Source of the DNA: a virus
Length of the DNA: 64,000 nt
IMG/VR virus record: IMGVR_UViG_3300005842_000485
Span: 26,566 to 90,565 of that record
Reading direction: 5' to 3' (one strand)
The position numbers and the translations under genes were made by a program. Every line of letters starts with the position of its first letter. The first letter of the stretch is position 1. The notes beneath the pieces are model-generated. The model was not told where the DNA came from, did no database searches, and worked only from the letters and a program-made list of their open reading frames with translations. Of this stretch, positions 33,210 to 41,584 are shown piece after piece.

Positions 33210-34691
33210 CTACGCGGCAGGACTGATAGTCGCCTGGGTATCGCGGCCTGCCACGGCTTCCGATGCCTGGGAGAAGCTCTTCGTCAGCGCTTGCTCGAGC
33301 TGGTTATCGTCTGGGGTTGTGTCGATCTCTTCGTCGATCTTGGTGTCGGTCGCTTCGTCGAGGCCAGGGAAGGTCTCGTCCACAACGCGTTTCTTCACCA
33401 AGCGATTGAAGGTGGGTGAGACGTTGAGACTAAAGAGGCCCAGCGATTCGTCGATGGTGTCCGCAAGCGTCGTGACGTTGAAATCCGTTGGGTAGGTGAT
33501 GGAGACGGGCACCTCGTCCTTGTTCATCCACTTGTAGAAAAGCCGGATGATCTTGCGCTCGCCGTCTTCGAGGTTCTTGGCGATCTTCGCGAAGGCGCTG
33601 TTGGACTCGTGGAACTCGTAGGCATGGGCGATCCCGGATTTCTCGGACGAGGTGCTCTTTCGGTCCTGGAGCTTCGCCATCTCGATCAGCTCACGGTGGG
33701 CGTCCTCGATCCGCTGCATGATGATCTCGGCGGGATTCGAGGGCGGTGTGATGTAGGAGGGCGGGCTCGTGCCGGCAGGGAAGAACAGCCCCTTCTGCGT
33801 GCCGAGCGCTTGCGTGAGCGATTTGATCTTTTCCGGGGTCGTCTCCCCGTCGATCGGGAGCGCGAGGATATTGAATGCCTGGCGGTACAAAAACTCGTCC
33901 AGGAGCGATTGGTAGTTGTAGATGGCCCGGTTGAGGATCGAGGTATCGACGACGACCGACTCGCCGACTTCGAGGTACTGCAAGTGTTCCTTCGCCGGCG
34001 TGAACACGGCAGGGACTTCACCGAGGCCATGATCGCCGCGGTCGAGTTCTTGGCCATCCTCGTTGTGGACGATGAACTCCGTTCGCGTCCAGGTGCGGTA
34101 AATCTTCGTGGGTGTAACCCGAGAGGCGAATGGCGCCGAGGTATCTGCGGCCGTCTCGCAGACGCGAACCCAGAGGTAGCTGCCGTTCGCGTCGATTGCC
34201 CAGTCCACGACCTCAAGGGGGCTGTAGACGCGCAGGTAGGGACGTATGCCGAGGGTGCGGTCTTGGCGGCGGGTCTTGGATTTCGTTGCGTCGCTCGGCA
34301 GGTCAACGATGGTCACCGTGTGGCCTTGGATCATGCCGACCTTGCCCACCTGCTCGGCCATGATCTGTGAAAGCGGCGTCCCCTTGCGGTCGGCATCGTT
34401 CTCAAACTCCCGGAAGAGCGCGTCGTCAGTCTGGCGTTCGATGGGCTCCTTGAAGATGAAGGACGAGTAGATGTCCACCTGCTTGCGGACGAGGTTCGTG
34501 AAGGTCGCGCGGTTCAGCCGATCCCCGTAGTCATGCTCGGTTTCGCGGGCATGCCGGAACAGGTAGGCGGACTTTCGGGTGTACGTGTCGCCGCCTTGGT
34601 AGGAGTCCACGTAAAACTCCCAATCGGGCGAAAGCTGCTGATAGAGAGGGTGCGTCTCCTTCAGACGCGCAGCGATGCTGCTGTCGGCCAT
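33210..34691 (-). CDS. Portal protein
   Basis: The 493-residue product has the portal pattern: an N-terminal region with RKSAYLFRHARETEHDYGDRL without a break, TNLVRKQVDIYSSFIF, then a clip-stem region (SILNRAIYNYQSLLDEFLYRQ) and a C-terminal helical crown rich in Asp and Gln. It resembles DUF4055-type portals. The position between TerL and the gpF-like gene is standard. It has its own late-type promoter. Confidence 0.88.
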   Translation of the reverse strand: MADSSIAARLKETHPLYQQLSPDWEFYVDSYQGGDTYTRKSAYLFRHARETEHDYGDRLNRATFTNLVRKQVDIYSSFIFKEPIERQTDDALFREFENDADRKGTPLSQIMAEQVGKVGMIQGHTVTIVDLPSDATKSKTRRQDRTLGIRPYLRVYSPLEVVDWAIDANGSYLWVRVCETAADTSAPFASRVTPTKIYRTWTRTEFIVHNEDGQELDRGDHGLGEVPAVFTPAKEHLQYLEVGESVVVDTSILNRAIYNYQSLLDEFLYRQAFNILALPIDGETTPEKIKSLTQALGTQKGLFFPAGTSPPSYITPPSNPAEIIMQRIEDAHRELIEMAKLQDRKSTSSEKSGIAHAYEFHESNSAFAKIAKNLEDGERKIIRLFYKWMNKDEVPVSITYPTDFNVTTLADTIDESLGLFSLNVSPTFNRLVKKRVVDETFPGLDEATDTKIDEEIDTTPDDNQLEQALTKSFSQASEAVAGRDTQATISPAA

Positions 34692-34715
34692 GCGTGGTGC
34701 GGGGGAATCACTGGA

Positions 34716-34745
34716 ACCCTAGCGGTGCTTGCGGAAGGCCGTCGA
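34716..34745 (-). promoter_or_regulatory. Weak late-type promoter before portal
   Basis: TCGACG, 18 bases, TAGGGT. One mismatch to the -35 consensus. The predicted transcript starts about 18 bases before the portal ATG. Confidence 0.45.
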
Positions 34746-34748
34746 GCC

Positions 34749-36341
34749 TTAGCCGTCGAACGTGAAGGTGGAAACCATGGAGGCGAGGCCGACTTCCTCG
34801 GCGAGCATAAGGCAGTAGACGACGACATCCATCGCGTCATCGTGCTTCGGCTTGATCTTGCCGTCTCGGGTGTAGCCGCAGACCTCATCGACCGCGAAGG
34901 CATGCTTTTGCTTCTGCATGTAGACGCGGCCTTGCTCGAACGTCGGCTGGTGCCTGGTGAGCCGGAAGATCTTGTCGGTGACCGGGCGTAGCTCGCGGGT
35001 CGGGATTGAGAGGCCTGCGGCGGTTGCGGCGCGGTCGATGCCTTGCTTGAGCGCTTTCTGGTACATGACAGTCTCGATGCCGAGCGTCTGGATGCGATCT
35101 CCGACGCGCTGCCGCCATTCGACGTGCTTCTGTACTGCCCCCGTCACTTGGCGGTCGTAGGGCATCCGGTCGTGGATGAAGTCGAGGAACCACCGCGTCC
35201 CGTTCGGGTGCGCGGCCATGACCCCCATGGCGAAGAAGTCGGCCGTGTTCTTCTCCGAGATGGCCGGATCGATGGCTTCATACAGCAGGCATTCCGAGAG
35301 CTTCACGACCACGCCGTTGTGGCCGATGAGGTACGTCTCTGTTTTGCCATCTTCGACCACGGTCTCCAGCCGGAAGTCGTGGATCTGCGTGGGCGTGACA
35401 ATCTGGTTGCCCGATGCAACCGGCTCGCTCTGGAACTCGGTCGCGAACCGTGTCGATCCGATCAGGCGACGGGTGCTCCAGAGATCGAAGTAGTCGTGGC
35501 GCGCCGGCCACAGCACCACCGCACCCGTATCCATCGCATCCCGATGCGCTTCGTAGAATGCGCGCGAGGCGTCCACACCCACGCCCCCGTCGTTCTGCGC
35601 TCGGGCCCAGACGACGGCGCACTCCTCCCAGAGGGCTTGGTTGGTGGGCTCGCGGATAATCGCTTGCTTCTTGATGACCTGGTAGCCGCCAGACGCGGCC
35701 ACGCGCGCCATCGCTGCGTCTTCGTGCAGCATCGTTCCGACCCAGATCACGCGTCCGACGTGCGGATCGCGCATCGGGAAGATCTCGGCTTCCCACCACT
35801 CTTGCGTGTTGTCGCGCAGGTCGGTGGTGGCGATGGTCTTCAGGTTCTCAATGTCGTCGCCGAGAACGAGATCAGGACGCTGTTCCTCGTCACGAGACCC
35901 ACGGTCAGAGGAGCCGTGCGACGAACAGGAAATCTGGCCACCGGAGGCGAAGACTAGTTCGTGCCCGTTGTCCGTCTCGATCTTGAGTTCTTGGCCGAAG
36001 TCACGGAGAAGTCGCGCATATCGGCCGTTCTTATTGGTGGCCGCACGGCGGATGTTGCGCAAGATCTTCGTGGCCTGCTTGTCGGTTTCGGAGAAGAGGA
36101 TCTGGTAGCGCTTCCTAGCTGTGACGTGATTCCAGAGTGGATAGATCAGCGACACCCACGTGGTCTTCGCGTGGTCGCGCGGCCAGTAGACGACGAGATG
36201 CCCATTGCCGCCTTGGAGTTCCTTGATGATCTCCAGGTGGAAGTCCGGAATCGGGCCAGAGATGTAGTGTGGGAAGTAGTACGCGCCGAAGACCGCAAGA
36301 GAATTGCGGGCAATCTTCCGCGCTAGCCTCGGTACGAACGT
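34749..36341 (-). CDS. Terminase large subunit, probable non-ATG start
   Basis: The ATPase has Walker A-like WPRDHAKTT, Walker B LVLGDD (then IEN), and a nuclease domain with AIDPAISEKNTADFFA and HDDAMDVVVYCL. The first ATG/GTG/TTG in frame (GTG at 36155) lies after the Walker A lysine, so it cannot be the true start. The frame is open upstream to a stop at 36366-36368 with no standard start. ACG at 36341 is my best candidate: it lies about 20 bases after the predicted transcription start behind a C/T-rich leader and gives 530 residues, normal for TerL. ATT 36314 is a second choice. Confidence 0.85.
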   Translation of the reverse strand, partial: TFVPRLARKIARNSLAVFGAYYFPHYISGPIPDFHLEIIKELQGGNGHLVVYWPRDHAKTTWVSLIYPLWNHVTARKRYQILFSETDKQATKILRNIRRAATNKNGRYARLLRDFGQELKIETDNGHELVFASGGQISCSSHGSSDRGSRDEEQRPDLVLGDDIENLKTIATTDLRDNTQEWWEAEIFPMRDPHVGRVIWVGTMLHEDAAMARVAASGGYQVIKKQAIIREPTNQALWEECAVVWARAQNDGGVGVDASRAFYEAHRDAMDTGAVVLWPARHDYFDLWSTRRLIGSTRFATEFQSEPVASGNQIVTPTQIHDFRLETVVEDGKTETYLIGHNGVVVKLSECLLYEAIDPAISEKNTADFFAMGVMAAHPNGTRWFLDFIHDRMPYDRQVTGAVQKHVEWRQRVGDRIQTLGIETVMYQKALKQGIDRAATAAGLSIPTRELRPVTDKIFRLTRHQPTFEQGRVYMQKQKHAFAVDEVCGYTRDGKIKPKHDDAMDVVVYCLMLAEEVGLASMVSTFTFDG

Positions 36342-36367
36342 ATGGGGCGAATGTGAATGCTGCCCTT

Positions 36368-36397
36368 ACGCTGCCTATGGCTTACGGGAGCGGTCAA
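36368..36397 (-). promoter_or_regulatory. Late-type promoter before large terminase
   Basis: TTGACC, 18 bases, CAGCGT on the minus strand. It sets the probable 5' end of the TerL mRNA near 36361. Confidence 0.55.
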
Positions 36398-36410
36398 CGC
36401 GCCGGAGCGG

Positions 36411-36983
36411 TCAGCCGCGCGTGGGATTAGGGCCTTTCGGTAGATCAATATGGAACACGAAGCGAGCGATGGCGAGCAGGGTTCCACCGACGACCAACCC
36501 CACCCCGAGGCCGCAGCGAAACTCGAACGGCAGTCTCGTCAGGAACACGAGGATTGGCGAGAAGGCGAGTGCGCCCAGCCCTTGGACCCAGTGCAGAACG
36601 TAGAGCCAGCGCGTTTGGCGTATCACCGTGCGCTTCACGTCGATGCGGCCGCCATCGGACTCCCAGAGACCGGTGTCCATGTCTTCGATCCGCTTGGTCA
36701 GTGCTTCGTGGAGTCGAGCCGCTCGGCTTGCCTCGGCCGACTGGATGTACGCGACGATGCCCGTCACCACCGCATACGCAGCAAATAGCCCAGCCGTGCC
36801 TCCGGCCGCTGAGAGCAGGAACGAGCGGTAGCGGATGAGCGGGAGAATGAAGGCGAGCGCTGCACCTGTCGTCGCTACAAGGAGGTAGACAGAGGCGAGG
36901 CGACCCATCCGCCACGCCACGACAACCACCGGGTTTCGGTCCTCAGGGATTGGACGGACAATTTGAATTGCGCTGAGGTTCAT
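36411..36983 (-). CDS. Membrane protein, four hydrophobic segments
   Basis: From ATG 36983 the 190-residue protein has hydrophobic segments around residues 28-48, 54-78, 125-145 and 152-175, with a polar loop containing KRIEDMDTGLW. Its start overlaps the preceding stop (ATGA). With its neighbour it forms a membrane-gene pair between the terminases, a place where holins are sometimes found. No endolysin lies next to it, so a lysis role is speculative. Confidence 0.65.
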   Translation of the reverse strand: MNLSAIQIVRPIPEDRNPVVVVAWRMGRLASVYLLVATTGAALAFILPLIRYRSFLLSAAGGTAGLFAAYAVVTGIVAYIQSAEASRAARLHEALTKRIEDMDTGLWESDGGRIDVKRTVIRQTRWLYVLHWVQGLGALAFSPILVFLTRLPFEFRCGLGVGLVVGGTLLAIARFVFHIDLPKGPNPTRG

Positions 36984-37318
36984 ACGCCGTGCTTCCCGAG
37001 GTACGCGCGAACGACGGCAGTGACCCCGACAACACCGACGCCCACGAGGAGGGCGAAGTCCGCGCCGTCGAAGAGGACTTCCATCTCGACGAGGTGAAAG
37101 AACACCTTGTTCTGCGGAACACCGAGGATGTGCGTGAGGCCCCAATGGAAGGCTTGGATCACGGCGAAGATCCCAAACAGAAGGATGGCGTGCGCGACCC
37201 ACTCCGCGAACGCCCGTAGACAGCGGTCGCCCAGCTTTCGAAGAAACGCACCGAACGGGATCGGTAGGGCTGGCAGCACTGGTGCGGCCGGCACCGCCGG
37301 CTTCGCGTGATTGGCCAT
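36980..37318 (-). CDS. Membrane protein with two hydrophobic segments, holin-like size
   Basis: The 112-residue product starts with an Ala/Pro-rich part, then has spans near residues 42-60 and 85-103 and ends RAYLGKHGV. Size and topology resemble a class II holin, but no lysis enzyme is found nearby. It is coupled to the next membrane gene by overlap. Confidence 0.6.
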   Translation of the reverse strand: MANHAKPAVPAAPVLPALPIPFGAFLRKLGDRCLRAFAEWVAHAILLFGIFAVIQAFHWGLTHILGVPQNKVFFHLVEMEVLFDGADFALLVGVGVVGVTAVVRAYLGKHGV

Positions 37319-37360
37319 TAGTTGTGAAGCTAGTGTAGCCCGGATCGTTCCGGAAAGATG

Positions 37361-38194
37361 TCAGTCGCCCGTTTCATCTCGACGCTGCCGGAGCATGTAT
37401 TCGGTGCGAAAAACGACTTCCCCGAGCTTCACCAGCGCGATGTAGGTTTCACAGACGAGCGCCGTTCGAGCGTTGATCTTCGCCTTTTCCTCATCCTCTT
37501 GGAGCTTCCCGCTCCGGATCATTGCTTCGTAGCTCTCGCCCTCTGGCTTCCCCCACGACTGCGCTTCATAGGCTGCCCGATCGCGACCGATGAGATCACG
37601 CTGGACGTGGGCCGGCTGGGTGGCTAACCCATGCGCCGCGACGTGCCTTGCCTCCCGACCTTTGCGCGCAGCCGTGAATCCAGTTCGGAGCTGCGCAACC
37701 TCCGTGTCGAGGCCGGCATCCAGAAGCAGATCGTACGATGCGTTCAGTTCACCTTTTTGCTCACTTTTCTGCCCAAGGACAGCGGTGATGAGAAAGTCCC
37801 GGAGGCGATCCGCGGCAGCGGTCAGGGCGACGAGCGCCGCGAATTCGCTGAAGTCAAACTCGGTGGGCTCGACCCGGAGCCACGGCACGTGCGGCTGATA
37901 GAGGAGCATCTGGCCGACGAAGTGCCGGGAAGTCTTCATGAGGCCGAAGAAGTCGCTGCCGAGCTCCATCAAGCGCTGCTCTTGTGCCGTTGGCGCGCGC
38001 TTCGGAGGGATGTCGTCCTGCCAGCCCATGAAGTCGTGGTCATAGGGCGGGTTTTGCACCCACATGACGTAGCCGACGAACTCGGGATCGATCTCCTCGA
38101 GGTTCAGCCAGCCGTAGTGATCGACGTCGAATACTCCTCGGGCGCGGAGAAGCACCTCTGCGTCTTTCTTGAGTAACCCGAGGTCCGTGGCCAT
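37361..38194 (-). CDS. 277-residue helical protein, unknown
   Basis: From ATG 38194 the protein begins MATDLGLLKKDAEVLLRARG. It is rich in helices and has a His/Arg-rich middle part (ARHVAAHGLATQPAHVQRDL). The frame upstream of 38194 looks antisense-like. It lies between the terminase genes but lacks ATPase motifs. Not recognised; a HEPN-like helical fold is one possibility that I cannot test. Confidence 0.65.
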   Translation of the reverse strand: MATDLGLLKKDAEVLLRARGVFDVDHYGWLNLEEIDPEFVGYVMWVQNPPYDHDFMGWQDDIPPKRAPTAQEQRLMELGSDFFGLMKTSRHFVGQMLLYQPHVPWLRVEPTEFDFSEFAALVALTAAADRLRDFLITAVLGQKSEQKGELNASYDLLLDAGLDTEVAQLRTGFTAARKGREARHVAAHGLATQPAHVQRDLIGRDRAAYEAQSWGKPEGESYEAMIRSGKLQEDEEKAKINARTALVCETYIALVKLGEVVFRTEYMLRQRRDETGD

Positions 38195-38310
38195 CCGACG
38201 TGTGTGTACCAGAGCACGTGTCGCGGCGTCCAGATGCGGAAAACGAGCGGGAGCATGCCAGGAACCGTGCGACGATGAGCGCAACAGCCAGCAGCCCAGT
38301 GGAGGATCAC

Positions 38311-38880
38311 ATGCAGAGGTTCGTACTGGCGCTTGTTAGCGTGCTACTCGCGTTTTCGGCCTACCCGGAATGCGTCGGAAAGCAGCGATGGGACGTGAAA
38401 ACAACGGCGGACGACGACGCAGAGAACATCAAGAAGAAGCACATCGACACGACCGTCGCGCAGCTCCGCGCGCTGGATCGTCCTGCGGACTTGAAGCGCA
38501 AGAGTCCGCGGACGAGCGGGACAGAGGAGACGATCTACGTTCTGGATGCTGTGCTGGTGACGTTCTTCACCGAGGCAGATCAAGACCGTCATCTCGTGCT
38601 CAAGGCACGCGGCAAGTTCATGGTCGCCGAGATCGCCGATCCACGCTGCGTGGCGAGTTCGGCGCGCTTCCATGACGAGATTCACGCTGTCCGGGAGGCG
38701 TTCGACGATCACTTCAAGCAGACGAACGGGAGGGTCCGGAAGTCGAAGAAGGTCGTGAACGAGCGCGTGCGTGTCACCGGTGTGGGGTTCTTCGACTCGC
38801 CGCACAAGGTCACCAATGCGGCACCAAACTTCATCGAACTGCACCCGGTCATCAAGATCGAGTTCTTGGACGAAGAGTAG
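38311..38880 (+). CDS. Secreted protein with GVGFFD...ELHP motif
   Basis: GGAGG lies ten bases before ATG 38311 and decides this start over ATG 38275. A signal peptide (residues 1-17 or so) is followed by a domain ending VRVTGVGFFDSPH, then APNFIELHPVIKIEF. This C-terminal motif occurs in many small secreted bacterial proteins of unknown role. The gene faces the terminase genes and sits as a single plus-strand gene in the virion module, like other exported cargo here. Confidence 0.75.
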   Translation: MQRFVLALVSVLLAFSAYPECVGKQRWDVKTTADDDAENIKKKHIDTTVAQLRALDRPADLKRKSPRTSGTEETIYVLDAVLVTFFTEADQDRHLVLKARGKFMVAEIADPRCVASSARFHDEIHAVREAFDDHFKQTNGRVRKSKKVVNERVRVTGVGFFDSPHKVTNAAPNFIELHPVIKIEFLDEE

Positions 38881-38889
38881 TCGTCTGGG

Positions 38890-39108
38890 CTACGCAGCTT
38901 CCGGGTAACAACGCCGGCAGCGGCACGTCCAATAGTGTTCGCGCGTGTCCTGTTCGTTCGCTTGCGCGGAATCAAGTTGCACGGGGACGGGAACGGTCTC
39001 ATCGACGTTGTGGGCAGTCACAATGCCGATGATGTCGTCCGCGTTGTCTCGGATAACCCAAATGGCGGGCCGACACCAGCATCGCTCTGTGTGCTCGTGT
39101 TCCTTCAC
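38890..39108 (-). CDS. Cys-rich 72-residue protein coupled to small terminase
   Basis: The GTG start overlaps the small-terminase stop (GTGA). Cysteines cluster at both ends (CWC near residue 10; CRCRRC near residue 64), suggesting a zinc site. Not recognised. Confidence 0.6.
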   Translation of the reverse strand: MKEHEHTERCWCRPAIWVIRDNADDIIGIVTAHNVDETVPVPVQLDSAQANEQDTREHYWTCRCRRCYPEAA

Positions 39109-39692
39109 GCCGCGTCGCGTATGGCTTCCACAACTGATGCGCCATCGAACCCGGCCTGCTTAAGTGCAGCGACGAACGCCTTCATCTCTTCCGGCGTGGC
39201 TTCGGTATTCAAGTTCATGTTCGTCACGGCGCCCGTGACCTCTTGCTTCTCCACCCATGCCCCGGTGAGCTTGGCCTTTGCGACGATGACATCCTTCTTT
39301 TGTCCGAGGGCTTGAACGGCGGCGTGGTAGCTCTTCTTCTCCACGGGTGCGAGGGCTTGCTGCGAAATCTGCTGGAATTGCAGGGCGAGGTCGTCGAGCT
39401 GTTCAGAGAGTTCGAGCCGCGTATCTTCAACATCGATCGAGGCGTCGGCTCGAAGCGCTTCCCGCACCGCTTTCCGGTCATCGCGGATCGTGCGCTCGGA
39501 GATGTCGTAGCCCTGTTTGGCGTACATCTCCACCACCTTGTCCGGCTGTGTGATCCCGCGGCGTATGAGTTGGAGGAGGTAGCGTCGGCGTTCGATGGTC
39601 TTGTCCTGGTCGCCGAGCTTCACCGAGACAGACGTTGCGGCCTTGGAGCGCTTCACGATGCGGTGTTTCTTCGTGCGTGGACGACGTGACAT
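39105..39692 (-). CDS. Probable terminase small subunit
   Basis: The 195-residue protein has a basic N-terminus and a helix-turn-helix (PDKVVEMYAKQGYDISERTI, then RDDRKAV), then a Gln/Leu-rich coiled coil and a C-terminal segment with MKAFVAALKQAGFDGASVVE. This fits TerS proteins, which bind pac/cos DNA and form rings. It is the first clear virion gene, about 2.8 kb before TerL, with unknown genes between them. Confidence 0.7.
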   Translation of the reverse strand: MSRRPRTKKHRIVKRSKAATSVSVKLGDQDKTIERRRYLLQLIRRGITQPDKVVEMYAKQGYDISERTIRDDRKAVREALRADASIDVEDTRLELSEQLDDLALQFQQISQQALAPVEKKSYHAAVQALGQKKDVIVAKAKLTGAWVEKQEVTGAVTNMNLNTEATPEEMKAFVAALKQAGFDGASVVEAIRDAA

Positions 39693-39714
39693 TCTCGGCA
39701 GGTATTGGCAGATG

Positions 39715-39981
39715 CTATGCGGCTTCTTTGGGAGCGCCGCACGGGGCGAGCAGGTGGTGTTCTCCTTGCGCCAAGATGAACGGTACGCTGTCGATCAGGT
39801 TGTTGGACGTGATGATCCACCGGCGGTCACTCCGGTAGCTGGCGATGGCGTCGCAGGCTGTACATCTCAGCGTGGCGACGCAGGCGAGCGGGTCATCGGC
39901 CGCGTCCACATGCGCTTTGAGATCGTGGCCAGCGGCTTTGATGCCGGGGATGGACTGCTGGGCGCGTTCAATCGGAGTCAC
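39715..39981 (-). CDS. 88-residue Cys-containing protein, unknown
   Basis: From GTG 39981 the product has CVATLRCTAC near residue 33 and a further Cys near the end, so a zinc-binding fold is possible. The frame upstream overlaps a hairpin and the divergent promoter region. Function unknown; it starts the right end of the virion gene run. Confidence 0.55.
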   Translation of the reverse strand: MTPIERAQQSIPGIKAAGHDLKAHVDAADDPLACVATLRCTACDAIASYRSDRRWIITSNNLIDSVPFILAQGEHHLLAPCGAPKEAA

Positions 39982-40000
39982 ATGCGGCGAAGTGGAAGTT

Positions 40001-40025
40001 CCTCTCCTGTCTAGCACAGGGGAGG
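40001..40025. other. Hairpin between divergent genes
   Basis: CCTCTCCTGT and ACAGGGGAGG pair with one wobble around five bases (CTAGC). It lies between the first virion gene and the plus-strand membrane protein and may be an operator or leader structure. Confidence 0.4.
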
Positions 40026-40099
40026 CGCGTTGGCGAGAGTAGACGGGTAGGGAAATGCGCGGCTTTGGCACTCCTACAGAAGAGAGAGTCTACGCCGCC

Positions 40100-40771
40100 A
40101 TGATGACAACCGAGCCACCGACCCCAGTATCTGGGCCATCCGCCGCACCGACCGTCACCAAGCCAGAACTACCGACGCAGCTCATCAAGGATTGGGTGTA
40201 CTACGTTGTTGGCTTCGGCGCCGCTGTCGGCATCGGTCTCGCTGTGTGGCTTGGTAAGGTCGGCGTACCGCTGTTTTCGCCTCTCCTCGACATCATTCCG
40301 AACGAACTCCGGCCGACACTCATCCCGCTCTCATCTGCGCTCATGGGTGTAGTCGCGGTGGTGGTGCAGTATTACGCGGATCGCAAAGGAAACACGGACA
40401 AGCTGTTCGCGTTTGCGCTAGCGTTCACAGTCGCCGCCTTCATCGGGCTTGTCGTCGTCCGGACAAAGCTCGTCGTCCCCATCGAGACCACGCCAGGAAC
40501 GCGGGTGACTTTTCTCGTCTGTCTATCCGTGCCGCAAAAGACACCGTGCGTCGGCGTGGGGAAGTCCGAGTGCATCGAGCGGCTGACATTCAACCCTTCG
40601 TACATCCGATCGTTCTTCGGTGACAGCTGCTTGGAAAACGCGGAACTTGGTGTGGAAGCGGCGTATTTGGCGTTCATGGCCTGCTTCGGCCTGATGGTAG
40701 GGATCGTGGTTGCCCGTCGAAAACACCAGCAGCAGGGCCAGCAAGTCACGACGGAGGGTCAGCAGCCATGA
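40100..40771 (+). CDS. Membrane protein, four spans
   Basis: The ATGATG start follows AGAGAGAG. A Pro/Thr-rich N-terminus is followed by hydrophobic segments near residues 32-52, 72-95, 104-124 and 190-212; between the last two is a loop with four cysteines (VCLSVPQKTPCVGVGKSEC). A Gln-rich tail follows. It overlaps the next gene (ATGA), so the two probably act together in the envelope. Family unknown. Confidence 0.7.
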   Translation: MMTTEPPTPVSGPSAAPTVTKPELPTQLIKDWVYYVVGFGAAVGIGLAVWLGKVGVPLFSPLLDIIPNELRPTLIPLSSALMGVVAVVVQYYADRKGNTDKLFAFALAFTVAAFIGLVVVRTKLVVPIETTPGTRVTFLVCLSVPQKTPCVGVGKSECIERLTFNPSYIRSFFGDSCLENAELGVEAAYLAFMACFGLMVGIVVARRKHQQQGQQVTTEGQQP

Positions 40772-41580
40772 AGAACCTCCTCGCCGTAGCGATGCTCGCT
40801 CTCGCTGGGTGTGCGAGCGCGGCGCAACCGGTGGCTGCTTCCACAGCCGCAACCGTAACGAAGGCGACGCGGGGTGTGACGAAGGTACCGGAGACCGTTC
40901 GGGCGGCTGACGAAGCGCCACCGGTGTCACGCGCAATCGCCGACGCGCAAGAAGCACAGCTTCAGGCGCAGTTGGCACCCTTCCGCGCGAAGGTTCTTGA
41001 GGGACGTATGCTGCCCATCGAGGCCACGTTCACGAGCTTTCCGCCGAGAGTCGTGAAAGGCGTGCGGGCGAATGTGGCAAACGACTGGGTAGAAAGTACC
41101 GGCGAGGATTTACATCGACGGCTCGACAGCCTGGAATGGAAGGAAGACCCCCAGATGAAGGATGTCGCGGCCTTTGTACAAAGCCAAGTGGATTCGCGCA
41201 CCCGAAACAACCAGATGCCGATTCAGGAGGGCGGGCTCGTTGCACCCGAGGCTGTCCAGAGTTACGTGAACGACATTCTCTCGATTCTCGATCAGGCGAA
41301 GAGCAGCGCCTCCCGTATCACTATCACCGTCATCACGGCGCCCAAGGGCGCGACATTTGAACTCTGTCGCGAGTTCGTTCCTACGGACTGTACATCTGTT
41401 GGAACGAACGTGACTTTGGCTGATATTTTCCGGGGTCGTTACATCTACAAGATCACCCTCAAAGGGTATCAGAAGGTGCAAGCGCCGCTGAACCTTGTGA
41501 ACTTCACGCAGTCGCGGTTGTGGTGTCCGCTTCACGCCGATTCGGACAGCGCCGGCGCGGTTCCTTGTACGCCGCAGTAA
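40768..41580 (+). CDS. Lipoprotein with PEGA-like C-terminal domain
   Basis: The signal peptide ends LALAGC, a lipobox, so Cys16 should be lipid-modified. A Shine-Dalgarno site (GGAGGG) lies upstream. After an Ala/Thr-rich linker and a helical domain, the C-terminal part (TVITAPKGATFELCREF, then FRGRYIYKITLKGYQKVQ) resembles a PEGA domain. It likely sits in the outer membrane or periplasm and is coupled to the four-span membrane protein. Confidence 0.8.
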   Translation: MKNLLAVAMLALAGCASAAQPVAASTAATVTKATRGVTKVPETVRAADEAPPVSRAIADAQEAQLQAQLAPFRAKVLEGRMLPIEATFTSFPPRVVKGVRANVANDWVESTGEDLHRRLDSLEWKEDPQMKDVAAFVQSQVDSRTRNNQMPIQEGGLVAPEAVQSYVNDILSILDQAKSSASRITITVITAPKGATFELCREFVPTDCTSVGTNVTLADIFRGRYIYKITLKGYQKVQAPLNLVNFTQSRLWCPLHADSDSAGAVPCTPQ

Positions 41581-41584
41581 TGAG

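Noticed and set aside
36411-37318. Definite holin pair
   Set aside because: Only topology and position support it; no endolysin nearby, so left as membrane proteins.
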